A stretch of DNA of 64,000 nt from Bacteroides cellulosilyticus (lineage in GTDB: Bacteria > Bacteroidota > Bacteroidia > Bacteroidales > Bacteroidaceae): positions 2,604,501 to 2,668,500 of the forward strand of contig NZ_CP081903.1 of the NCBI RefSeq assembly GCF_020091405.1, written 5' to 3'. The position numbers and the translations under genes are program-made. The notes below the pieces were generated by a model. The model was not told where the DNA came from, made no database searches, and was given only the letters and a program-made list of their open reading frames with translations. Positions 8,490 to 17,200 of the stretch are shown here, one piece after another; the first letter of the stretch is position 1; each line of letters begins with the position of its first letter.

Positions 8490-9826
8490 ATAGATTAATT
8501 GCTACATACAAGGGGCACTATAAAGCCCTCTTTTACTTAGGACTTCCCATTGTTATCGGCCAGATGGGTGTCATTGTTCTTGGATTTGCCGATACCTTGA
8601 TGGTGGGACATCACAGCACGGCTGAGTTGGCTGCCGCTTCTTTCACCAACAATCTTTTTACACTTTGCATTATTTTCAGTACCGGTTTCTCTTATGGACT
8701 GACGCCTGTGGTGGGCGAGTTCTACGGTAATCGTCGTTTCATGGAGGCCGGACAAGCTTTGCGTTCAAGTTTGCTTGCCAATGTGTTGGTAGCACTGTTG
8801 CTGACGCTTATCATGACTGTTGTCTATTTCTGTGTGGAATACATGGGACAACCCGAGGAACTGATTCCCTTGATAAAACCTTATTTTCTGGTTCTGCTTG
8901 CATCCCTGGTATTTGTCATGCTGTTCAATGGCTTTAAGCAATTTACGGATGGCATTACTCAAACGCAGACTGCCATGTGGGTGCTTCTTGGTGGAAATGC
9001 GCTGAATATTGTCGGCAATTATGTGCTGATTTACGGAAAGTTCGGTTTCCCGGAATGGGGATTGCTCGGTGCGGGTATCAGTACCCTGTTCTCACGCATC
9101 GTCATGGTTATTGCTTTTGCATTGATTGTTTTTCGTAGTCGGAGGTTCCTGAGATATAAAGTAGGGTTCTTCCGCTTGGGATGGTCGAAACAGATGTTCA
9201 GGAAATTGAATGGACTTGGGTGGCCTGTCGGTTTGCAGATGGGCATGGAGACGGCTTCATTCAGTCTCAGCACGATTATGGTCGGTTGGCTGGGAACTAT
9301 TGCTTTGGCGTCGCATCAGATTATGCTTACTATTTCTCAGTTCACCTTTATGATGTTTTATGGAATGGGGGCGGCGATTGCTGTTCGTGTCAGTAACTTC
9401 AAGGGGCAGAACGACATGGTGAATGTCCGCCGTTCGGCATATGCCGGTTATCACCTGATCATGGCAATGGCGGTGGTGCTTCTGAGCATTGTGTTTCTGT
9501 TGCGCAATCAGGTGGGGGGCTGGTTTACGGATAGTGTGGAGGTTTCTGCCATGGTATCTTCTCTGTTCCTGCCATTCCTGGTTTATCAGTTTGGTGACGG
9601 ACTGCAAATCAGTTTTGCCAATGCCCTGCGTGGTATTGCAGACGTAAAACCGATGATGATCATTGCATTTATTTCCTATTTTGTTATATCTTTGCCTGTA
9701 GGATACTTATGCGGTTTCGTGCTGGGCTGGGGTACGGTCGGTGTGTGGATGGCCTTCCCGTTCGGACTGACCAGTGCGGGGATTATGCTTTGGCTGCGTT
9801 TCCGCTATAAAACGAAAGATAAATGA
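8486..9826 (+). CDS. MATE-family multidrug/metabolite efflux transporter
   Basis: A 446-residue integral membrane protein with about 12 hydrophobic segments in two homologous halves, each beginning with a MatE pattern (LPIVIGQMGVIVLGFADTLMVG; then GLQMGMETASFSLSTIMVG). MATE proteins export cationic drugs or metabolites using Na+ or H+ gradients. It overlaps the upstream peptidase gene by 4 bases and the downstream hybrid kinase gene by 4 bases, so the three are likely translated from one message. The linkage to a sensor kinase could mean that the exporter is made under the same signal. Substrate cannot be told from sequence. Confidence 0.93.
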   Translation: MNRLIATYKGHYKALFYLGLPIVIGQMGVIVLGFADTLMVGHHSTAELAAASFTNNLFTLCIIFSTGFSYGLTPVVGEFYGNRRFMEAGQALRSSLLANVLVALLLTLIMTVVYFCVEYMGQPEELIPLIKPYFLVLLASLVFVMLFNGFKQFTDGITQTQTAMWVLLGGNALNIVGNYVLIYGKFGFPEWGLLGAGISTLFSRIVMVIAFALIVFRSRRFLRYKVGFFRLGWSKQMFRKLNGLGWPVGLQMGMETASFSLSTIMVGWLGTIALASHQIMLTISQFTFMMFYGMGAAIAVRVSNFKGQNDMVNVRRSAYAGYHLIMAMAVVLLSIVFLLRNQVGGWFTDSVEVSAMVSSLFLPFLVYQFGDGLQISFANALRGIADVKPMMIIAFISYFVISLPVGYLCGFVLGWGTVGVWMAFPFGLTSAGIMLWLRFRYKTKDK

Positions 9827-12108
9827 ACAATGTCTCCAAGAAGAAGATAGCTGCCGGTTATGCTGTCCTGTTGGCAGTCTTACTTTATTCCCTGTTCTTC
9901 GTGCACCGGGAAATGGAGAATCTTATGAGTTCGGATAATACTGATATTCTGCGCACGGACAGTCTGATAGGACTTTTGAGGGAAAAGGATGCTAATACCG
10001 TCCGCCTGCTGCGCACACTGAGCGAAGCCAATGACAGCATGATTTCAGCCCGTGAAGTGGAACAGATTATTGCCGAACAGGATACTATTATCACCCAGCA
10101 ACGTGTACAACGTCGGGTTATTGCCCGCCGCGATACGGTTGTGACACAACCTAAGAAGAAAGGCTTCTTCCGCCGTCTGGGAGAAGTCTTCGTTCCGCCA
10201 CGCAAAGATTCTGCTGTTCAGGTGCAAACAACCCTTGAAGTTGCTACGGATACTGTACTCGATGCTTATAATCCGGTTGATTCCCTGCATGCGAAGTTGC
10301 GCACTGTTGCCCGACAGAAGAAGGCTACCAATAGTGTGATGCAGCGTCGTAAGCGAACTTTGCAACGTCTTGACCACGCGCTGAGTGCCCGTATCGACAG
10401 CCTTTTGAAAGGATATGAACAGGAAACCCTGATGCGTGCCCGTGAAGAAGCTGAGTATCAGAAAGCTGTCCGGCATCGTTCTGCAACGATTATTTCGGGT
10501 ATTGCTGCCGGGGCTGTTGTGCTGTCCGTTATCTTTCTTGTCATGATCTGGCGGGATGTCACCCGTAGTAACCGTTACCGGCATCAATTGGAAGAGGCCA
10601 ACCGTTTTGCCGAAGAGTTGCTTGCCTCCCGCGAAAAGTTGATGCTTGCCATTACCCACGACTTCAAAGCTCCTTTAGGTTCCATCATGGGATATGCCGA
10701 CCTGCTCTCCCGACTCACCGTTGACGAACGGCAGCGCTTCTATCTCGACAACATGAAAACTTCTTCGGAACACCTGTTGAAGCTTGTTACCGACTTGCTC
10801 GACTTCCACCGCCTCGACTTGAATAAAGCTGAGATAAATCGGGTTACTTTCCATCCCGCACGCTTGTTAGAAGAAATCTATGTCAGCTTTGAACCACTGA
10901 CTTCTGCCAAAGGATTGTCTTTGAAGTGTGAGATAGATCCGGAACTGAAAGGAGCTTTTATCAGTGACCCATTGCGCTTACGCCAGATTGTCAATAACCT
11001 GCTCTCTAATGCAGTGAAGTTTACTTCGGCGGGCGGCATTACGCTGACTGCCTCTTTTGTGCCGAAAGGCGATTCCGTTTTTCCCGGTAACCATTTGAAA
11101 CTCTCTGTTATCGATACGGGAAAGGGTATGGAGCCCGGTGATCGTGAGCGTATTTTCCAGGAATTCACCCGTCTGCCCGGAGCACAGGGAGAGGAGGGCT
11201 TCGGACTGGGATTGTCCATTGTCCGTATGCTGGTGCAACTGCTGGAGGGACGTATTGAGGTGGACAGTGCGCTCGGAAAGGGAAGTACATTCACGTTACG
11301 GGTACCTTTGTATCCGGTGGCATTGGATAATGATACTTCCGCCTTGAATGACCAAACAAGTGGGGACCCACAAACTCAGATACCCGCTTTGCATATTCTC
11401 TTGATTGATGACGACCGCATTCAGCTTACTCTCACTGCCGCCATGCTTGCACAGAGTGGCATTACTTCCGTAACCTGCCTGCAACTGGATGAACTCTTGG
11501 AAGCCCTCCGTACTGATACTTTCGATGTGTTGCTGACCGATGTGCAAATGCCTGCCATGAATGGTTTCGACTTGCTGAACCTGCTGCGTGCTTCGAATAT
11601 CCCGCAAGCCAAGACTATTCCGGTGGTTGCCGTTACTGCCCGCAGTGATATGAAACGTGAGGAGTTTCTGCAACATGGCTTTGCCGGAAGTCTGCACAAA
11701 CCGTTTACGGTGAATGAGTTGCTTACGGAGATTGGCGTTTTACAAGCGGATATTGCTACTGTTGATACCGCCCCTTCTTCTGCTTTGAACTTTTCCGCCC
11801 TTACCGCTTTTTCCGGTGATGATCCGGATGCGGCAAAATCCATACTGGAAAGCTTCGTCGTAGAGACACGCCTGAATGTTGATCGCTTGCGACAAGCATT
11901 GGAAACAGAAGACACAGACGGCATTGCCGCCATGGGGCACAAGATGCTTCCCCTGTTTACTCTGTTGGGAGCCAGTGAGCTTGTTACTTTATTGAAAGAG
12001 CTTGAAGCCTCACGTGGAGTGCCTTTTGATGAAAAAATAAAAGAGAAATCGCTTGCTGCCCTAAGATTGATAGGAGATATACTTGAACAAGCTGCAAAGA
12101 AAGTTTAG
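9823..12108 (+). CDS. Hybrid sensor histidine kinase with receiver and HPt domains
   Basis: A 761-residue membrane kinase. One membrane segment lies at about 7-26 and a second at about 218-240, with a roughly 190-residue periplasmic region between them that is rich in Arg/Gln and probably helical. Then come a HisKA domain with phospho-acceptor His279 (THDFKAPLGS), HATPase_c (N box NNLLSNAVKFT, G1 DTGKGME, G2 GFGLGLSIV), a receiver domain with Asp573 (LLTDVQMPAMNG), and a C-terminal HPt-like helical domain with candidate His706 (GHKMLPLF). The chain supports a His-Asp-His phosphorelay ending at a separate regulator. The NtrC-type protein encoded at 4768-6126 is the nearest candidate. Translation is coupled to the MATE gene through ATGA. 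Confidence 0.92.
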   Translation: MNNVSKKKIAAGYAVLLAVLLYSLFFVHREMENLMSSDNTDILRTDSLIGLLREKDANTVRLLRTLSEANDSMISAREVEQIIAEQDTIITQQRVQRRVIARRDTVVTQPKKKGFFRRLGEVFVPPRKDSAVQVQTTLEVATDTVLDAYNPVDSLHAKLRTVARQKKATNSVMQRRKRTLQRLDHALSARIDSLLKGYEQETLMRAREEAEYQKAVRHRSATIISGIAAGAVVLSVIFLVMIWRDVTRSNRYRHQLEEANRFAEELLASREKLMLAITHDFKAPLGSIMGYADLLSRLTVDERQRFYLDNMKTSSEHLLKLVTDLLDFHRLDLNKAEINRVTFHPARLLEEIYVSFEPLTSAKGLSLKCEIDPELKGAFISDPLRLRQIVNNLLSNAVKFTSAGGITLTASFVPKGDSVFPGNHLKLSVIDTGKGMEPGDRERIFQEFTRLPGAQGEEGFGLGLSIVRMLVQLLEGRIEVDSALGKGSTFTLRVPLYPVALDNDTSALNDQTSGDPQTQIPALHILLIDDDRIQLTLTAAMLAQSGITSVTCLQLDELLEALRTDTFDVLLTDVQMPAMNGFDLLNLLRASNIPQAKTIPVVAVTARSDMKREEFLQHGFAGSLHKPFTVNELLTEIGVLQADIATVDTAPSSALNFSALTAFSGDDPDAAKSILESFVVETRLNVDRLRQALETEDTDGIAAMGHKMLPLFTLLGASELVTLLKELEASRGVPFDEKIKEKSLAALRLIGDILEQAAKKV

Positions 12109-12123
12109 ATAACCTTCCGTGAA

Positions 12124-12144
12124 ACTCTGTGTTACTCTGTGGTG
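12124..12144. repeat. CACAGAG repeat, half copy
   Basis: Only the right arm of the repeat (CTCTGTGTTACTCTGTGGT) is present, between the stop codons of the hybrid kinase and the transglutaminase-like gene. No left arm is nearby, so it looks like a remnant of a full palindromic unit. Confidence 0.75.
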
Positions 12145-12163
12145 AGGAAAGTGTTCTTCCTTT

Positions 12164-13426
12164 TTATTTCGTCTGCTTAAACATCCCTTTCCTCTGCTTG
12201 GGCGGTAGCTTAAAGTACTGCCTCAGAAAAAGTTTATGTTTATATACGGTTGTTGCCACTTCCATTATCTGATCCCGTAATTTCAGGATAGGTTCCCGGT
12301 ATCTCTCCGGTGCGGTGCGGATGCTATTGATCGCACTGTCTGCCCGGTTTATCAATTCCTCGGGGACATCTACCATCGCCTGAATTTCTGCATCCGGTTT
12401 CAGGGGCTCAAATGCCTTATTCCGGTAACGGACGAATTCATTGATGGCATCCGTAGCTTTTCCCTGTAAATCCATTGCCATATTGTAAGCATTCAGAATC
12501 TTCTGGTAACCGGCTATGCGGATGTTGTTACTCGTAAGTTCCAGCATATAATAAACCAAGTCATTGCTCCGCCCGTTCGATAACATGCGCTGTCTGGCAC
12601 TTGCCAGTCTTTCCAGTGTATCCTGCCTTGCATATAGAGCCAATGTATCCGCCCAATAGAATACCGGTACGGAGCGTTGTTCATCCACAACTCCTGTATC
12701 AAACTCTTCATAGCTCAGTGGACGTTCGCGGAACTGGAACATCGGATCGAAAGGCATGTGTGTTTTCAGCAATGTATCCGGCAACAGCTTGCAGAAACGA
12801 TGATTCGGGGAAGGAATGAACTGGTAGTTTTCCACAAATCCTGCGCCCCATGTAGGGTCGAACATATACCATTTTCCATTTACTTTGGCTGCGCACCATT
12901 CGTGTGGGTCGGGCAATAAGGCACCGTCCCTGCGGTTATAGCCATTAATAACATAAGCGTCCATTCCCGCTTCCTTCGCCAGCGCTTTAAAAAGCAATGC
13001 GTAATCCTGACAGATACCTTTGCGTTCGGACAGTATCTTTTGTATTTCTTTCGTTTCGTTTGCTTCCTCGCTGCGCGAGGTATAAGTTATGTACACATTG
13101 TATTTAATATTTCTTGAAACCCAGGTATAGATGGCGCGTGCCAGTTGGTCGTCTGTGCTGAGATGCTGTTTCAGGTAAGCTACAAGAGAAGAAACGCTCC
13201 TTCCGGCAGCTTCGGGTGCTGCAAGTGCCACGGAATCGGGAAATGTAAGGCGTTCAGGCATTATACTGTCAGGGGATGCTTTTGATACGGCTGAAGTTGA
13301 AAAAGCCTTATCCTGCGCGGCGACATTACGCCATGCAGAAGACAATTTGCAGAAAGGAAAAAAGAGGCAGAGGGCGAATAGCCATACCGTGAGCCTGTTT
13401 GTTGATTGCCGGAACATACTTGTCAT
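12164..13426 (-). CDS. Secreted transglutaminase-like superfamily protein
   Basis: A 420-residue exported protein; the hydrophobic segment at about 10-28 is a signal peptide or anchor. The transglutaminase-core fold is marked by the catalytic triad: Cys139 (KGICQDYA), His175 (PDPHEWCA) and Asp190 (YMFDPTWG), preceded by ARAIYTWVSRNIKYN typical of these domains. The C-terminal 200 residues are helical and basic, with no recognised domain. In bacteria such proteins are often cysteine peptidases or have unknown roles rather than being crosslinkers. Met4 (MFRQ) is an alternative start. It faces the hybrid kinase gene tail to tail and is not in an obvious operon. Confidence 0.85.
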   Translation of the reverse strand: MTSMFRQSTNRLTVWLFALCLFFPFCKLSSAWRNVAAQDKAFSTSAVSKASPDSIMPERLTFPDSVALAAPEAAGRSVSSLVAYLKQHLSTDDQLARAIYTWVSRNIKYNVYITYTSRSEEANETKEIQKILSERKGICQDYALLFKALAKEAGMDAYVINGYNRRDGALLPDPHEWCAAKVNGKWYMFDPTWGAGFVENYQFIPSPNHRFCKLLPDTLLKTHMPFDPMFQFRERPLSYEEFDTGVVDEQRSVPVFYWADTLALYARQDTLERLASARQRMLSNGRSNDLVYYMLELTSNNIRIAGYQKILNAYNMAMDLQGKATDAINEFVRYRNKAFEPLKPDAEIQAMVDVPEELINRADSAINSIRTAPERYREPILKLRDQIMEVATTVYKHKLFLRQYFKLPPKQRKGMFKQTK

Positions 13427-13534
13427 ATCTATTTGATGGAAGCAAAGGTAAGGGATTTATTGATAAACAGCAAGGGTAAATGTTGAAAAATATATGCAAA
13501 GGGGTATTTTGTGCTCTATTTATAACGGTATAGC

Positions 13535-13651
13535 AATGAGTTTTCACCACAGAGTAACACAGAGTATCACGGAGTTCTATTTTTTCTGATTTCAAATTGA
13601 TTAAACTCAGTGAGACTCTGTGTTACTCTGTGGTGAATTAGTTCATAACCT
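13535..13651. repeat. CACAGAG palindromic repeat, full copy B
   Basis: The left arm at 13545-13565 and right arm at 13615-13635 are perfect reverse complements over 21 bases. The central region and the outer flanks closely match copy A at 7092-7207. No target-site duplication could be defined by eye. Confidence 0.85.
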
Positions 13652-13778
13652 AACAAAAATGAATAAATGTCTGAAAAGGATCAATATATTAAAAACAGCT
13701 TTATTTCTTGATGATTAAATCGTACAAAAGAGAGTGCTTCATTTGCTTTGAAACCTTCCGAAAACCTGTGTTAGGGAA

Positions 13779-13858
13779 AGTCGTTACCTTTGCCAGCCTC
13801 AGTCGTTACCTTTGGGTGCCTCAGTCGTTACCTTTCCTACCCCAAAGTCGTTACCTTT
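13779..13858. repeat. AGTCGTTACCTTT direct-repeat array
   Basis: Four exact 13-base copies start at 13779, 13801, 13823 and 13846, so the period is 22-23 bases, close to two DNA helical turns. The first two copies extend to TACCTTTG, the -7 promoter box. Spacers differ in sequence. This could be an iteron-like binding array or one of the locus-specific word repeats typical of this window. Confidence 0.8.
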
Positions 13859-14001
13859 CCTTACCCCCTCTCAGAAGGTGCTGTAGAGGTGATTTGGACG
13901 TTGATGCTCCGGCTTTGGGTAAAAAGATGCAGAGATGAAAAAATGCGACATTTACATGTTGATTAGGGTAACCGCAATAAAAGTTTCATATTGCTCAGTA
14001 A

Positions 14002-14135
14002 TGAATCAATAGATACGCGGACGACGCGTACCCATTTGATTCAAACCCGCTTCTTTTCCCTCATAAATCTATTCCAACTACTGATTCGCATAGCGAAGCC
14101 CTGCTGTATAGAGTGCCGGATAGTGGAATAAATAG
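14002..14135. other. Tandem hairpins upstream of tamB
   Basis: Hairpin 1 (14002-14043): TGAATCAA and TACGCG on the left pair with CGCGTA and TTGATTCA on the right around a GACGA loop. Hairpin 2 (14069-14135): TATTCCAACTA pairs with TAGTGGAATA with one bulge and encloses a perfect TTCGC-ATA-GCGAA stem at 14085-14097. A T-rich run (CCTTTTTGTCTTTT) follows. The layout could be a small RNA with a terminator, or a structured leader. Confidence 0.4.
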
Positions 14136-14221
14136 CCTTTTTGTCTTTTGCATCAACCAAATGTCGTTGGAATTTGTTTACTTTGTAACGATTTAAACAC
14201 TGACTATCGATTGACGTCCTA

Positions 14222-17200
14222 ATGAGAAGAAAATGGTTAAAATGGGTAGTGTGGATACTACTTACCCCTATCCTATTATTTGCAATACTGATGGTATTGC
14301 TTTATATCCCTCCCGTACAGAACCTGATACGGAAGCAAGCTACCGCCATCGCATCCGAGGCAACAGGTATGGATATATCTGTTGAACGTATTGACCTCCG
14401 CTTTCCGCTGAACCTGTTGGTACGTGGTGTGCAGGTCATCCAGCCTATACAGGCAGATAAACAAATATCCTCTGCTCCCGGTGACTCTCTTGCCGTGAAA
14501 CAAACTCCTGATACTCTGCTGACCCTGGAAAGCCTGAACGTGCGCGTGCAGGCATGGCCGTTGATACGCGGACAAGTAGAAGTGGATGAGGTAACCGTGA
14601 ACGGAGTTTTTCTGAACTCTGCCGATTTGATAGAGGGTATCCGCATACGTGGTGTATTAGGACGTTTCTTCCTTGAAAGCCATGGCATAGACCTGAAGAA
14701 AGAGGATGCCGTTATCAATCGTGTGGAATTGAGTGATACTCATATGCTCGTTGTGATGAACGATACTACTACTGCCGAACCGGACACTGCGACTACCGCC
14801 CTTAATTGGAAAGTAGCCTTGCATAAGTTGGCACTGAAAAACGTTTCCGTTGATTTGCAAATGCCGTTGGATTCCATGCGTCTTGCTGCCCGTCTGGGCG
14901 ATGCAGAGGTAGATGATGCGGTTGCTGACCTGGGCGGACAGATGTACGGTCTGAAGAAATTTGAATTGAGCGGTACTACGGTGAACTATGACACGGGCAG
15001 TCAATTGCTCAGTGCCATTAATAGCCTGATAGATACCGGTAGTCTTGCGGCTACTGATAGCACCGGTGTGAAACCTGCTCCCGGATTTGATGCTTCGCAC
15101 ATCGCCTTGCGGGATATTCGTATTGGGGTGGACTCCGTGCTTTATCATGGACGGAATATCAATGCCGTTATCCGAGAATTCTCCATGAACGAGCGTTCCG
15201 GTCTGAGCATCACTTCACTGACGGGACGGGTATATGCTGATTCTACTGTCATTCAGGTACCTGCCTTAAAATTACTTACCCCGCATAGCGAAATGGATTT
15301 CACTGCCCAGACTTATTGGGAACTGGTGGAAATTCCCACTTCCGGACGACTCTCCGCCCGTTTCAATGCCCGCATCGGCAAGCAGGATGTGATGCTCTTT
15401 GCAGGTGATTTACCTGATACATTCAAGGATGCATATCCTTTCCGGCCCCTTACTATCCGTGCCGGTACGGAAGGTAACTTTAAGCAGATGCAGATTTCCC
15501 GCTTCAACATCGATCTGCCGGGTGCTTTCACCTTGAATGGAGGGGGCGAGATTTGGAACCTCACCGACAGTCTGACGCGCAACGGAAGCATTGACTTCGA
15601 TATCCGGACACAAAATCTGAATTTCCTTACCGGACTGACAGGCGTCACTCCGGATGGCTCCATAGTAGTGCCGGACAGTATGCATTTGGCAGCACGTCTT
15701 GGCATGGATGGACCTAAGTATGACGCTACGCTTAAGCTGAAAGAACGCGAAGGAACGTTGAACTTGCTGGCGCACTATAACACTGCCACTGAAGCTTATC
15801 AGGCAGACCTTCATGTGGATGCCCTGCAAGTACACCACTTCCTACCTAAAGATTCTATCTATACCCTTTCGGCTAAGGTTGCCGCTAAAGGAAAAGGATT
15901 CGATCCCGCCAACCACCGTACCGTGGCGGCTGTACAAGCTTCTCTCGGCGAATTACAATACGGGCACTGGAATATCTCCGGCATTGACCTGACCGCCGGA
16001 TTGAAATCCGCTCTTGCCACTGTACGCATGACGAGCGACAATGCCCTGCTGAAGATGCAGGCGGATGCCGATATGCGTCTTGATCGTAAATACCTGGATG
16101 GCAAGGTGGCTATGAATGTGGAGAATGTCGGTTTACATGAGTTAGGAATTTCTCCCAAGCCATTGAAGCATCCTTTCGCTTTCACTCTCGGTGCCGAAGC
16201 ACGCCATGACTCTATCAAGATGAGCATGGATGCAGGCGACCTCGACTTCCAGTTCCGTGCCCGCAGCACCTTGCAGAAACTGATGGATCAGGGCACTGCC
16301 TTTGCCACACTGCTTACCCGGCAGATAGAATCAAAGCAACTCGATCATGCAGAATTGCGGAAAGCGCTGCCCTCAGCCGGTATGCAACTGAAAGCCGGCA
16401 AACAGAACCCTGTCAGTTATTTCCTGGCAACTAAGGATATTTCTTTTAATGATTTTGTGTTGCGTTTCGGCACTACCCCCCGACGAGGTATCAATGGGCG
16501 TACTGCTATACATGGTTTGCGTATGGACTCCCTGCAACTGGATACTATTTTCTTCGCTATCAGCCAAGATACTGCACGCATGAAGTTGCAGGGTGGTGTC
16601 ATTAATGGTCCAAAGAACCCGCAGTTTGTCTTCCGCAGTACACTGACGGGTGAAATCCGTAATGAAGATGCCGAACTGACCTTGAATTATGTGGATGCGA
16701 AGGGAGATACCGGACTCGATCTGGGTATCAATGCCCGTCCTTTGATAGAGGGCCGGGGTAGGGGTAATGGTATTGCCTTCCGCTTGACACCTGCCGAGCC
16801 TATTATCGCTTTCCAGAAGTTCCGCTTTGTGGATAACAGCGACTGGATTTATCTGCACAAGAATATGCGCGTCTATGCCAATGTGGACATGGACAGCGAC
16901 GACGGACTTTGCTTCCGCATGCAGTCCGACCGTTCCGACACCGTTTCCTTGCAGAATATCAATTTGGAACTCATACGTTTCCGCCTGGATAAATTGAGCG
17001 GTATTCTGCCATATATGCCCCGCATTACGGGACTTTTCTCGGCAGAGGCCAACTATATACAGACCGCAACCTCACTACAAGTTTCCGCTGAGGCCGGTGT
17101 GGAAAAGCTGACTTACGAACGCCAACCGGTAGGTAACATCGGGCTGGGTGCCACCTGGCTTCCGGGTGATAAAGGTACGCACTATCTGAATGCCTACTTC

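Larger units (their letters stand above)
13427..14221. other. 795-base intergenic region upstream of tamB, repeat-rich and structured
   Basis: No convincing gene. A 76-codon open frame at 13708-13938 runs through a direct-repeat array and has no family features. The region holds a full CACAGAG palindrome (13535-13651), four AGTCGTTACCTTT direct repeats (13779-13858), and two long hairpins (14002-14043 and 14069-14135) before the tamB start. It separates divergently transcribed genes, so it should contain both promoters. A near-match to the -7 box (TTACTTTG) occurs about 45 bases before tamB. Confidence 0.7.

Noticed and set aside
12164..13426. B2-type leader protease for the peptide-like operon
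   Set aside because: It is a 420-residue exported transglutaminase-like protein 9 kb away, unlike the roughly 150-residue cytoplasmic B2 proteins.
7092..13651. Complete insertion sequence
   Set aside because: The CACAGAG units are about 115 bases, encode nothing, and the genes between the two copies are ordinary, with no transposase.
13779..13858. CRISPR array
   Set aside because: Only four 13-base repeats with 9-10-base spacers, far below CRISPR dimensions, and no cas genes in the window.
13708..13938. A 76-codon gene upstream of tamB
   Set aside because: The frame runs straight through the AGTCGTTACCTTT array, so the protein is a repeat translation (SRYL units) without signal, domain or support.
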